Shown in pieces: positions 44,691 to 57,426 of a stretch of DNA of 64,000 bases (within the stretch, counting starts at the first letter, position 1; every line of letters starts with the position of its first letter). The notes beneath the pieces were generated by a model. That model did no database searches and was not told the DNA's origin. It saw nothing but the letters and a program-made list of their open reading frames with translations. The stretch lies in NCBI GenBank assembly GCA_029204045.2, contig CM055060.1, positions 52,287,378-52,351,377 of the forward strand, given 5' to 3'. A program made the translations under genes and the position numbers. This stretch comes from Tillandsia leiboldiana (lineage: Eukaryota > Streptophyta > Magnoliopsida > Poales > Bromeliaceae).

Positions 44691-47600
44691 CGCCGAATTT
44701 GCAAAATGGCGAAATGCGGCGAATTGACCTGTAACATATTTTAAATATGATTACAGTCGAGTTCGGTGCGTTTCGGCCGACGCGAAGTGCATCGGGTCGA
44801 AAAGTGAGTTGAAGTTCAAGGAATTAGCGAATTTCATCAATTGTAAAATTCGTCGAAAAAACCAATTTTCACGAGATATAACAGGGCTGCTGTTTTGAGC
44901 AGCAGCATTGCTGGTGCTTTGAGCAGTAGGGCTGCTGCTCAAAGCAGCAGGGCTGCTGCTTTGAGCAGCAGCAAGCTGCTGCTTGAGCAGCAGCACAGGC
45001 TGCTGCTCAAGCAGCAGCAAGGCTGCTGCTCAAAGCAGCAGGCTGCTGCTTGAGCAGCAGCACAGGCTGCAGCTTTGAGCAGCAGCAAGCTGCTTGAGCA
45101 GCAGCCTTGCTGCTGCTTGAGCAGCAGCCTTGCTGCTGCTTGAGCAGCAGCACAGGATGCTGCTCAAGCAGCAGCCTTGCTGCTGCTTTGCTTGAGCAAG
45201 CAGCAAGCTGCTGCTTGAGCAGCAGTTGCTCAAGCAGCTGGTGCTGCTGCTGCTGCTCAAGCAGCAGCTTGAGCAGCACCTGCTGCTGCTCTGCAGCACC
45301 TGCTCTGCAGCAACTTAATCTCAAGCTTGTGCCCGCTCGCGAATTTGCAAAATGGCGAAATGCGGCGAAATGACCTGTAACATATTTTAAATATGATTAC
45401 AGTCGAGTTTGGTGCGTTTTCGGACCGACGCGAAGTGCATCGGGTCGAAAAGTGAGTTGAAGTTCAAGAAATTAGCCAATTTCATAAATTCTGATTTTTG
45501 ATATCAGCAAGCTCTTTTCATCTGCGTTTTGCTGCCAACTAGAAAATCGAAAAAGCTTACCGATAACAAAATCAGAATTTCTGAAATTCGCTAAGTCCTT
45601 GAACTTCAACTCACTTTTCGACCCGATGCACCTCGCGTCGGTCCGAAACGCACCGAACTCGACTGTAATCATATTTAAAATATGTTACAGATCATTTCGC
45701 CGCATTTCGCCATTTTGCAGATTCGGCGAACGGGGACTTAAGCTTTGCAATTTAAAGCTTCAAAGTGATTCCAATCAAGCTTCAAAGCTTTGCAATTTAA
45801 AACTTTAAAGATTCAGTGAACGGGGACAGCCTTGCTGCTGCATTGAGCATCAGCACAGGCTGCTGCTCAAGCAGCAGTGCCTTGAGCAGCAGCCACTGCT
45901 GCTTGAGCAGCAGCCTGTGCTGGCTGCTGCCTTGAGTAGCAGCCAGCAGCTGCTGCTGCCTGGCTGCTGCTTGAGCAGTAGCCTGGCTGCTGCCTTGAGC
46001 AGCAGCCTTGCTGCTGCTCAAAGCAGCAGCTGTGCTGCTGCTCAAGGCAGCAGCTGCTGCTTGAGCAGCAGCCTTGCTGCTGCTCAAGCAGCAGCCTAGC
46101 TGCTGCCTTGAGCAGCAGCCTTGCTGCTGCTCAAAGCAGCAGCTTGCTGCTTGAGCAGCAGCACAGGCTGCTGCTAGCAGCCTTGCTGCTGCTTTGAGCA
46201 GCAGGGCTGCTGCTCAAAGCAGCAGCCTGCTGCTCAAAGCAGCAGCCTGCTGCTTGAGCAGCAGCACAGCTGCTCAAGCAGCAGCTTGCTGCTGCTCAAG
46301 CAGCAGCCTTGGGTGCGTTTCGGACCGACGCGGTGCATCGGGCGAATTTGCAAAATGGCGAAAGGCGGCGAAATGACCTGTAACATATTTTAAATATGAT
46401 TACAGTCGAGTTCGGTGCGTTTCGGACCGACGCGAAGTCCATCGGGTCGAAAAGTGAGTTGAAGTTCAAGAAATTAGCGAATTTCATAAATTCTTATTTT
46501 GATATCGGCAAGCTCTTTTCATCTGCGTTTTGCCGCCAACTAGAAAATCGAAAAAGCTTACCGATAACAAAAATCAGAATTCTGAAATTCGCTAAGTCCT
46601 TGAACTTCAACTCACTTTTCGACCCGATGCACCTCGCGTCGGTCCGAAACGCACCGAACTCGACTGTAATCATATTTAAAATATGTTACAGATCATTTCG
46701 CCGCATTTCGCCATTTTGCAGATTCGTGCGAACGGGGACTTAAGCTTTGCAATTTAAAGCTTCAAAGTGATTCCAATCAAGCTTCAAAGCTTTGCAATTT
46801 AAAACTTTAAAGATTCAGTGAACGGGGACAGCCTTGCTGCTGCATTGAGCATCAGCACAGGCTGCTGCTCAAGCAGCAGTGCCTTGAGCAGCAGCCTGTG
46901 CTGCTGCTCAAGCAGCAGCTTCTGCTTTGGCTGCTGCTTGAGCAGCAGCCTGTGCTGGCTGCTGCCTTGAGTAGCAGCCAGCAGCTGCTGCTGCCTGGCT
47001 GCTGCTTGAGCAGTAGCCTGGCTGCTGCCTTGAGCAGCAGCCTTGCTGCTGCTCAAAGCAGCAGCTGTGCTGCTGCTCAAGGCAGCAGCCTGCTGCTTGA
47101 GCAGCAGCCTTGCTGCTGCTCAAGCAGCAGCCTGGCTGCTGCCTTGAGCAGCAGCCTTGCTGCTGCTCTAAGCAGCAGCTTGCTGCTTGAGCAGCAGCAC
47201 AGGCTGCTGCTAGCAGCCTTGCCTGCTGCTTTGAGCAGCAGGGCTGCTGCTCAAAGCAGCAGCCTGCTGCTTGAGCAGCAGCACAGCTGCTCAAGCAGCA
47301 GCTTGCTGTTGCTCAAGCAGCAGCCTTGGTGTGCGTTTCGGACCGACGCGGTGCATCGGGCGCGAATTTGCAAAATGCCGAAATGCGGCGAAATGACCTG
47401 TAACATATTTTAAATATGATTACAGTCGAGTTCGGTGCGTTTCGGACCGACGCGAAGTCCATCGGGTCGAAAAGTGAGTTGAAGTTCAAGAAATTAGCGA
47501 ATTTCATAAATTCTTATTTTTGATATCGGCAAGCTCTTTTCATCTGCGTTTTGCCGCCAACTAGAAAATCGAAATTGTAATTTTCTTCTTCCCTTTATTC

Positions 47601-48810
47601 TACAAATTTTCTTAAACTTCCCACGATTTATTTTAAATTTTTGGGCTGCTCTAAGCCCTCGGAATAGGGCTTCGAAAAAGCTTGGCGATAAAACTGCATC
47701 AGCAAAAACTGCAGTTTTCAGAATTCTTTAAGCATTTTGCTTCGCTTCGTTTTCCTATTTTCTTTCAATCTCTCACCTCGCAGTTCATCCCTTTTAATCA
47801 GCAGACTTTTCTGAGACACCTCACGATTTCTTCTTAATTTTTTGACTACTCTCAGTTTCAAAATAGGGCCTCGAAAAAGCTTACCGATAACAAAATTCAG
47901 AATTTCTGAAATTCCTAAGTCCTAGAACTTCAACTCACTTTTCGACCCGATGCACTTCGCGTCGGTCCGAAACGCACCGACCTCGACTGTAATCATATTT
48001 AAAATATGTTACAGATCATTTCGCCGCATTTCGCCATTTTGCAGATCCGCGAACGGGACTTAAGCTTTGCATTTTTTAAAGCTTCAAAGTGATTCCAATC
48101 AGCTTCAAAGCTTTGCAATTTAAAACTTTAAAGATTCAGTGAACGGGGACAGCCTTGCTGCTGACATGAGCAGCAGCCTTGCTGCTGCTCAACAGCAGCA
48201 GCCTGCTGCTTGAGCAGCAGCACAGGCTGCTGCTATAAGGCAGCAGCCTGATTCTGCTTTTAGCAGCAGCCTTGCTGTGCTCAAGCAGCAGGCCCTTGGC
48301 AGCAGACAGGCATGCTGCTAAAGCAGCAGTGCCTTGAGCAGCAGCTTGGGCGTGCTCAAGCCAATGAGCAGCAGCCTTGCTGCTGCTCAAAGCAGGCTGC
48401 TCATTTTGAGCAGCAGCAAGGCTGCGTGCTTGAGCAGCAGCACAGGTTGTGCTCAAGCAGCAGTGCCTTGAGCAGCAGCACAGGCTGCTGCTCAAGCAGC
48501 AGTGCCCTTGAGCAGCAGCTGTGTTGCTGCTCAAGCAGCAGTTTTCTGCTTTGCTGCTGCTTGGCGCAGCCGCTGTGCTGGTGCTCCTTGAGCAGCAGCC
48601 AGCAAGCTGCTGCTGCTGGCTGCTGCTTGAGCAGCAGCCTGGCTGCTGCCTTAGCAGCAGCCTTGCTGCTGCTCAAGCATCAAGCCTGGCTGCTGCTCAA
48701 GCAGCAGCCTTGCTGCTGCTCAAAGCAGCAGATTGCTGCTTGAGCAGCAGCACATGCTGCTGCTTGAGCAGCAGCACAGCTGCTCAAGCAGCAGCTGGCT
48801 GCTGCTCAAG
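44690..48810. repeat. alternating module and palindromic CTG/CAG array, copy 1
   Basis: Two building blocks. Module M (about 150 bp) contains GCAAAATGGCGAAATGCGGC, CATATTTTAAATATGATTAC and TTTCGGACCGACGCGAAG. It is in plus orientation near 44690-44850, 45335-45490, 46340-46495 and 47365-47515, and inverted near 45585-45745, 46583-46745 and 47905-48062. Between them lie palindromic blocks (44883-45313, 45828-46311, 46829-47330, 48155-48810) built from the 20-mer GCTGCTGCTTGAGCAGCAGC and its complement: 9-bp arms around TG or CA. Higher-order period is about 1 kb. Between plus and inverted M lies a spacer with CTTTTCATCTGCGTTTTGC; the 47.5-47.9 kb spacer is expanded. By position this is the 3' subterminal part of the CACTA element. 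Frames rich in Leu, Gln, Ala or Ser here are repeat artefacts. Confidence 0.8.
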
Positions 48811-48910
48811 NNNNNNNNNNNNNNNNNNNNNNNNNNNNNNNNNNNNNNNNNNNNNNNNNNNNNNNNNNNNNNNNNNNNNNNNNNNNNNNNNNNNNNNNNN
48901 NNNNNNNNNN
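48811..48910. other. assembly gap, 100 N
   Basis: Exactly 100 N, the usual placeholder for a scaffold join of unknown size. Left sequence is palindromic CTG/CAG array; right sequence starts in the middle of a LINE. Confidence 0.99.
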
Positions 48911-49466
48911 TTTAACCTTCAAAGGGATCTTGCTGCCTCCAGATCGTGATGAAACCGATCATCAATTTCCCACTATCTTGAAGGAAACAGTACGCGGATC
49001 TGACGGAAGAAGTCCCGGAGGAGGTCCAGCGCCACCTAACTCGTCCTTGCGTCAGGAGGTGAAGATGGGCGGTAGCCAGAGTAGGTCTGGGTAGCGTCCG
49101 CGTGAACGGGACCCCCCTCAAGGCCCTCCAGAATTTCTCCCCCAGTTCCAGCCGTTGGGCCAAGCAGTCGGGCCACACGAAGATGCTTATATGGTAATCG
49201 ACTCGAAGGTGCGCGGAAACGGGGTTGAAAGGGGCGAGTTTCCAAGCCCAGAGTGACCCCAGAATCAGTCCTGTCCCGTCTCCCACCAAAAGGGTCGTCC
49301 CGCACTTGAATATATCCTCGTTCGCAGACACACTTCTCCACACAGGGGAGAGTGGTCGAAATGAGGACCCCTCGCTCAGCGGTTCTCGCGGCGATAGTAA
49401 AGTCTCTTGACCAGGGGTTCCAAGCCGGCGGCCCGGAGAAGAATCTCCACCACACTTAGCGAGAAG
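48911..49466 (-). pseudogene. LINE ORF2 fragment, copy 2, frameshifted
   Basis: Same LINE as 32605-33737, cut at its left by the N gap. Many single-base deletions split the frame into two overlapping pieces (49343-48912 and 49455-49036). The right target duplication is still readable as AAATTCTTTTCTTCCT. Confidence 0.85.
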
Positions 49467-49479
49467 TCCAGGTTGAAAA

Positions 49480-50844
49480 TTCTTTTCTTCCTCTTAAATA
49501 TTGTGACGTGAGCTTATGATCCAAAAAAATGCACTTATTAATGTATTAATTTAACTAGATAAAATTATTTCAAAGATAATTTGAAATAGAATAGCTAAAA
49601 ATAAATTCAGATTATAATTTAAAGTTAATTTTTAAAATATAGAAACTTTATGTTTAAATTACTAGTTAATAAAATTTATTTTTTAATTGTAAATAAATTA
49701 AATCTAAACTTAGAATTAAATTTAGTTAAAATATTTTTGAATTGTAATGTGTTTCAATATTAAAATTAACATTTGAATTATTTAAAAAAGTAGAGAAACT
49801 TTAAATTAAATAAATAACAAAAAGTTACATTATAAGTTTAGTACAAATTAAATTCTAATGTAAAATAGATTAATGTTTTAGAACTTTCGTGTTATTTTAA
49901 TATTGAATTAATAATTGAATTGAAAGTGTTACTCATATTTAAATATAAAATTTTTAAAAAATTTAATTAATTTTAATGTAATTATATTATTATAAATATG
50001 AAATTTTAACTAAAAGTTTAATTTTAAATTCGAATTTATAAAAGTTTGTTACTATCAAATTAGCTTTATCTAATTTGGTACGTAACAAAAATAAAAATAA
50101 AAAATAAAAATTTATTGAATGCTATTAAATTTGATAATAGTAGTATGTGTTTTCGATATTATTCTAAAATTGATTTTTAATTAGTAATTGTTGAGATACA
50201 GTTAATTTTATTTTAAAAAATAAACAACCCGATTTAAATCATGTAGAGTAGTGAAACATACTCGATTTTGTTAGCACAAGAGAATGTTTTGATGGAATTG
50301 ATTAATATTATAGATCAACTAATTGCCTAATAAATTAAAAAATATGTAACTCTCCATCACAGAATGTTTTTGATGGAATTGTTAATATTATAAGTCAATT
50401 AGTTACTCTAATAAATTAAAAAAATATGTAACTCTCCATCATATTTAGGTGGATGCCCACTTTCCATCACATTTAGGTGAATGTGGCAACTCATTTATCT
50501 AAAATTATTCTAATTTTAGTATATTTTATTTTTTAATCTATTGAGTTTATTATTATTGACTATTATTTATTGACTATTATTTATGGATTAAAAGTGTTTA
50601 AGGTTTCATGACAATAGGTTCCAAAAAATTAATAAGTGGAGTTGAGTGAACCTAATAAGTTGAGTGGGGGAGCGATCCATCATAAATAATAAACCTAATG
50701 GCAAGAGGCCTAAAAATAGACTTAAAATGGTTGAGTCAGTTGAGATCCGTGACGCTGTATATATAACGATTTAATGAATGGTGCGTGTTTTAATAACCAA
50801 ATAGGTCTATTTTTTGTTCGTGACAATAGGCTAAACAACTATAA
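49480..50844. other. copy 2 of the AT-rich LINE-to-CACTA spacer
   Basis: Matches 33754-35135 with dozens of single-base deletions, the highest difference rate anywhere between the copies. Confidence 0.85.
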
Positions 50845-51169
50845 CACTACACCAATGTTGGCTTTTAGCGGCACTTTTGTGGTGGCATTTAGGAAAAAAG
50901 CCACCAAAATAAATTTTTGCCGGCAGTTTTTTAAAAATGCCGTTAAAAAAAAATTATATTTATTTTATTTTATTTATTTATTTAATCTTAAAAAAATATA
51001 TAATTAAAAATACCTAAAAAAATTTTTACTGGCATTTTTTTTAATGGCATTTGCAAAAAATGCCACTAAAACCTAATTAATACTGGCATTTGAATAATTG
51101 CCAGTAATTAATTTGCTAATTGCCAGTAATAATTTGCTAGAGTCCTATCAACACATTTGGTGAACCGCC

Positions 51170-51670
51170 AGAGACGCCGCCATTTTTTGGTGGGATTTTC
51201 TTTTCCCGCGCGCACCGAGACCAGACCTAGCTACGCGCTCGCGTTCCTTCCCCCCTCTACCTCTATCTCTGGCGGTTCTCTTCCCCCCTCCACCACGCAC
51301 CATCTCTGGCCCGTACCGATCAACTACTCCCACGCACGCGCGCGGACACCACGACGCTCTCAGCAGGCTGAAGATCGAAGCTCTGTGGAGCGCGCCTCTT
51401 CTCCACTACGCGCGGTGTCGACGCTTCGAGCCTCTTCTCCAACGACATTAGAAGCTCGAAGCTCTGTGGAGCGCCACGCACGCGGACACCACGACTGCCC
51501 CACGCACGCGGACACCACGACGCTCTCAGGCTGAAGATCGAAGCTCTGTGGAGCGCGCGTCTTCTCCACTACGCGCGGTGTCGACGCGCTCTCCGGTTCG
51601 AGCGTCTTCTACAACCACGCTCGGACCTTGTCCAGGTTTGAGCCTCTTCTCCAACGACATTAGATTGTTC
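51170..51670 (+). promoter_or_regulatory. GC-rich leader, copy 2
   Basis: Counterpart of 35455-35965 with the same tandem repeat and a few small indels. Confidence 0.5.
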
Positions 51671-53202
51671 TGTTTTTTTTTGGTTATTTTGTTTCAGATC
51701 TTGCTCACATTAAGAAAAGGCACCTTTTTATTTTATATATTAGGTTGAGTTAGTGGAGGTTACAATAATTCTTTAAGAGGTACAATTATCAGGTACAATT
51801 ATCAAATCTGATCTAAATTAAGTTTAACAGATTTGAGTTGAGTTAGTGGAGGTTATATAAGTCTTTCAGAAAAAATTGGCCGGAAGTAATTAAGGAACTA
51901 TTAAATGGCGCAGGTGATTAATTAACCTGACATCTACTGTGTTAAGAGTTTTGTTGGTCTTGGACCAAATAAGTTGAGGGTGTATCAACTTTACTGAGTC
52001 AACATTAAAAGATTTGGGGCCTCGCATTTCCTGCCAAATTTAAATAGGTAAATTTTCTTACAAAAGTTCAGAGAAATGTGTATTCTTCTACATGATATGC
52101 CTCTGATTTCTAAACTCGTTTAAATACCCTTAATTTTGGTTTTTCTTTCGGTTTAAACCTCTCAAAAGTTTGATAAGTTCTCAGGCCGCTTGGATGAAAC
52201 TACTAAATTGCTAGAGATCTCCATCTCATTTTCCTTTTAGGAGTTTCGGCTTTTCTTTGTGCAGTGTGGGGGTTGGAGGGATTAAGTTTTTGGTTTCAAA
52301 GCTTTTTGCTTGATAGGATTACATACTTGTGCAGAGTACATACGTGTTCTATGTATTATATGTTATTTGTTTGTTTCATTTAATTAAGGATGGATTCGTT
52401 TGCTTTTTACTGTTAATTGGAGCTTTGGCTCATCGCCTAGCCAATCAAGTCCTTTTTGGTAGCAAGAGCTGAAACAAAGGTGCCTATAACATAACTAAAG
52501 AGACCTATAATAATTGGAAACATATAGACTAGGATATCTAAAACCGCAATATATAATTTGACGGTTTACTTAATTGAACATAACTAAAAAGTCGTGTGAT
52601 TGAATTTGCTTATGGATTTGTTTGAGTAAAAGGTAAGTCAATTTAGAGGACTCAATTTGGTAAGGGGGTGAGGATGTAATACCCCAAGTCTTAGGTTAAC
52701 ATATCTCATAATATGTTCTATATCTAGTTGAATGATTGAATATGAACTAGTCATCACCCCTGTCGCATTAAATTAATTCTGCTACATAGTGACCACTTGT
52801 ATTGATGAATAGTTCTTAATGTTTGCCCTTAAGTAGAGTAGAACTCATGCATTACTTTTAATTGATGCAAATGCATAATCACAATTTATTTCATAAGAAA
52901 ATAGTGGCATAAAAATGATAGTCATAGTTTAACCAGCTAGAAAACTACATTTCTGAAACTTCAAGGGCTTTTTTTACGCAAAATTGACGTACTTGTGCCA
53001 CCTCATGCTTTTTCTAAGCTGAAAATATCAGCTTAAAATGTGCAAATAATGTCTAAAGAAAAGGATAAGATTGACACCTCATGCACACATATATATTTTA
53101 GCTCTTAATAATGATGTCAATGTAACTGAACTTAAAATACTAACTTTTATGCATATACAGGTAATTCTATTGTCAAGAATACCTAAATTACTTGTCTAGG
53201 AT
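51671..53202 (+). other. transposon leader region, copy 2
   Basis: Counterpart of 35966-37503. No coding frame. Confidence 0.4.
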
Positions 53203-56200
53203 ATGGATAAGACATGGATTCTTAAGCCAAGGTAATGTTCTAATATTTCTAAAGTTATGAATATTAAGTTATGTTAGTATATAAAATTAAGTAATATTTA
53301 TTTGTACCATTCAATTAATATATTTAGGTCAAGTGATGATTACCAACAAGGATTGAATCAATTCCTCAAATTTGCATTTGACAATGCATCTAAAGAAAGT
53401 ATGATCCTTTGCCCATAGTAGAAAATGCACTAATTGCTTTTGGAAAGAAGAGGAAGTTGTCTATGAACATCTGTTATGTGATGGATTTATGCAAGGTTAT
53501 ACAAGATGGATATTTCATGGAGAGGATATTATCCAAACAAAACCTAATGAGATGTCAACATTCAGAATGAACAAAGCAGTGATGAAATGACGATCTTTTA
53601 CACGAATGCATTTTTTAATCCAGAGTTAGATTTAGATGTGGAGATTTAGATATTGAAGATTTGACAGTGGAGCCAGATGAAGAGACTAAAAATTTTATAA
53701 TTTAGTGAAAGATGCTAATCAAGAAATATATCCAGGTTGTAAGAAGTTCTCAAAACTCTCATTTATTGTGAGACTATTACAAATAAAATGCTTAGGGGGA
53801 TGGAGCAATAAAAGCTTTGAAATGCTTTTAAATTTGTTAAAAGAAGTATTACCAGCAGGTGAAACTTTGCCAAGTACCTTTTATGAGACTGACAAAATCA
53901 TTAAAGATTTGGGTCTAGGCTACGAGAAAATTGATGCATGCCCAAATAATTGTATGCTATACGGAAGGAATTTGCTAATGCATCTTTATGCCATGTCTGT
54001 GGTGTCTCAAGGTGGAAAACTGTTGAAGTAAAGTAAAAATTAAAAAATCAAGAAAGAATCGTGAACAAAAGGTTTCTGCAAAAGTATTGAGGTACTTTCC
54101 ACTAAAACCAAGACTACAAAGGTTATTTATGTCTTCAAAAAACAGCAGCAGATATGAGATGGCATAACGACGGGCGTACAAAAGATGGAGTACTTAGACA
54201 TCCTGCTGACTCTCCTGCATGGAAAGATTTTGACTACAAGCATCAATTGTTTCATCGGACCCGCGGAATGTTAGGCTAGGGCTGGCAAGTGATGGCTTTA
54301 ATCCATTTAGCACAATGAGTATTGCTCATAGCACATGGCATGTTGTTTTAATTCCTTATAATTTGCCCCCTTGGATGTGCATGAAGCAACCTTACTTTAT
54401 ACTCTCATTACTTATTCCTGGTCCATCTGCCCCTGGGAATGATATTGATGTGTACATGCAGCCATTGATAGATGAATTAAAGGAGTTATGGGATGAAGGC
54501 ATCAAAACATACGATGTATCTTGCAAACAAACATTTCAAATGCGTGCCGCAATTTTGTGGACCATTAGTGATTTTCCAGGCTATGCTTGTCTTTCGGGAT
54601 GGAGCACAAAAGGGCGACTTGCTTGTCCTTATTGTAATGGTGAAACTTGCTCTGAATATTTAAAGCATGGAAGAAAATTCTGTTACATGGGACATCGTAG
54701 ATTCCTGGATAATGAACATAAATTTCGACGTGATGTCACATCTTTCAATGGTAAGCAGGAACATAGAGCTGCACCAACTCCACTTTCTGGTTGTGATGTT
54801 TTAGAGCAAGTCAAAGATGTTAACATTATATTGGGAAAGCATAATTGTAATATAAGAAGTGGAAAACGTAAGCGAGCTGAAGATGTTCAACCTTCACATA
54901 ATTGGAAGAAGCGGAGCATTTTTTTGAATCGCCGTATTGGGAAACTCTTCTAGTACGTCATAACTTTGATGTTATGCATATTGAAAAGAATTGTACTGAT
55001 AATGTAGTTTATACATTACTAAATTCAGACGGAAAATCAAAAGATACTTTCAAGTCTCGTCTTGACCTTCAAGAAATGGGAATAAGACAAGATCTTCATC
55101 CAGTATCAAATGGAACCAAAACATATCTACCCCCGTCATGCTTCTCCATGAGTAGAAAGGAAAAGGAAATTTTTTGTAAATTATTAAAGGGAGTTAAATT
55201 TTCTGATGGTTATGCATCAAATATCTCAAATCGTGTACATATTAAGGAGCTAAAAATTTTGGGGCTCAAGAGTCATGATAGTCATGTGTTGATGCAGCAT
55301 TTGCTCCCATTAGCTGTTAGAAGGATCTTGCCAGAAAATGTTAGCTTGGCCTTGATAGAGCTAAGTAGCTTTTTTAGGGATTTGTGCTGTAAATCTATTC
55401 AGGTGAAGGATATGCAACAATTAGAAGATCGAATAGCATTGACAATATGCCATCTTGAGAGAATATTTCCTCCATCATTTTTCGACGTCATGGTCCATTT
55501 GCCAATTCACCTTGCTAGTGAGGCCAAACTTGCTGGTCCAGTGCAATACCGTTGGATGTATCCAATTGAGAGGTATATTATGATATTAAGATTTGACTTG
55601 TAATTTAATAAATTACTCATTTTTTGTTGTTATTTATTCTATTTTGGTTCTTATTTTTATATATTTAGGTTTCTTTTGAGATTGAAGTCATATGTACGAA
55701 ATAGAAGACATCCAGAAGGTTCGATTGCGGAAGGCTATTTAATTGAGGAGAGCCTCACATTTTGCTCTTGCTATTTACATGGTGTTGAAACTCGGTTCAA
55801 CCGTCCAGTGAGAAATGATGATCCTAATGCTAGTGACTTGACTAAGAAAACCTTATTTTCCCATATTGGTCGTGCACTAGATAATGGCGAAACTATAACT
55901 TTGGATTATACAACGTGGGTACAAGCTCATCGATATGTGCTATTTAATTTCGATTCTATAAGCTCTTATCTTGAGTAAGTTCTTAAACTTGAATATTAAT
56001 TAAAAGTCAAAATGTTGTAGTTTTTAAATTTAATAGTGTATTTAGTTAGGCTTATTTATTTACAGAAAACATATTCAAGAAATCAAGGCACATAATCATC
56101 GAGCGCGAAGGCGTGATGTCGAGCGTATTCATAATGAAACTTTTCATGAATGGTTTAGATCACATGTAAGTATACTTCACTTCGAACTTAATTTCTTAAC

Positions 56201-57000
56201 TAATATATAGTTAAAATTAAGACATTAATTAGCTTGTCTTTGTTTAATAGGTTCATAATTTGACAAGAGAAGAGAATGTGGAGTCACTAGAGGAAATTCG
56301 ATGGTTGGCAGCAGGTCCTCTAATGACAGTAAGAAGATATAAAGGATATATTGTTAATGGATTTAGATTTCATACGAAAGATGTTGAGGAGAGACGAAGA
56401 ACACAAAATAGTGGTGTTGTTGTCGTTGCAAGCACCTCAAGTTTTTCTAGTGCAAAGGATCAAAATCCTATCAAAGGAGATGTTGCTTACTATGGAGTTC
56501 TTAAAGAGATCATTGAACTATACTATAATGAAAAGGCAAAAGTTGTGTTGTTTAAATGTGATTGGGTAGATGTGCGTTCTGAAGGCAGAGGAATTAAGAA
56601 GGACAAATTTGGATTTACACTCGTTAACTTCAATCGATTATTATATAATAATGAGAATATAGCAAATGAACCATTTGTACTAGCATCACAAGTTGAACAG
56701 GTGTTTTATGTACAAGACCCCTTAGAGGAAGATTGGCATGTTGTAGTTGGTACAAAACCTAGAGACTTGTTTGACATGTCTGCAAAAGAGGAAGAGTGTG
56801 GAGATGATATGGAGATGTACTACCCAAATGGTTTAGAGAGTAATTTAAATGGAGATAACACCACTAGTGATGATATTGACACTGGTAATTGGGCGAGGAC
56901 AGATATACCTGGAACAACTATTAATACACCTTTAGATATTACTCGCCCAAAAGATGCTATACAAAGTGACGACTTAGAGCCTGATGGAGCTGGTGATTGA
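53203..57000 (+). pseudogene. TNP2-type transposase, copy 2 (exon 2 frameshifted)
   Basis: Same five-exon gene as 37504-41305. Exon 2 has about ten single-base indels relative to copy 1, for example an extra A at about 53417 (CCCATAGTAGAAA), missing bases near 53552, 53590, 53640, 53963, 54028 and 54251, an extra A near 54136, and one T fewer in the T run near 54921. Exons 3-5 are intact (55676 onward), and exon 5 runs open through 56251-57000 to the TGA with DUF4216-like sequence and an acidic C-terminus. The indels mostly fall in the gap-proximal part, so sequencing error is more likely than real decay. Confidence 0.8.
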
Positions 57001-57426
57001 TTTTCAGTTATAAGGTTGATTCAATCCTTTGACTTCAATCTCTTGTAAATTGAATTCAATTTCAATGATTCTTACTTTAATAAGCAATTTTCGATTTAAC
57101 AAAAAAGTATATATTGATTGCTTGTTAATTTGCTTTATATATAATTGAATAATGTCTCATTATTCATATTTCATGATAATTAGAGTGCTTGTTTATACAT
57201 TCATAACATTTAGGATTTTGTTTATTCTATTGATTTCTAAATTCCTCAACTTTTTTCTTGATTGTTTAGATAACAAATTACTCAATGATATTGAAAATTC
57301 ATGTGTAGGTGCTTATTTCTTAATGTTTTTATTTTTTTAATACTTCTATTAAATAGTACATAAGTATTTTACTGATTCTAAAAGATGATATAATATATCT
57401 TTTTTTAACTGTTTTGCAGGTTGACT

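Larger units (their letters stand above)
35136..48810 (+). mobile_element. CACTA (En/Spm) transposon, copy 1, 3' end not reached
   Basis: Begins CACTACACCAATGTTGGCTT at 35136, matching the CACTA terminal signature; the three bases before it are TAA, a possible 3-bp target duplication. It carries subterminal repeats, a GC-rich leader, a TNP2-type transposase gene and a Transposase_24-type gene, both on plus, then large palindromic arrays. No matching TAGTG terminus was found before the N gap, so the length is unknown (more than 13.6 kb). Confidence 0.88.

Noticed and set aside
44883..45313. Palindromic repeats as a CRISPR array
   Set aside because: There are no unique spacers of constant length and the genome is eukaryotic.
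44751..48743. Many open frames of 60-170 codons rich in Leu, Gln, Ala, Ser or Cys in the CTG/CAG arrays, also at 60319-63190
   Set aside because: They occur on both strands and in several frames because the repeat lacks stop codons. There are no splice signals or conserved domains, so they are repeat artefacts.
53203..57000. Reading the second CACTA copy as a separate decayed paralogue
   Set aside because: Differences are almost all single-base indels concentrated toward the N gap, with exons 3-5 essentially identical to copy 1, which fits sequencing error better than evolutionary decay.
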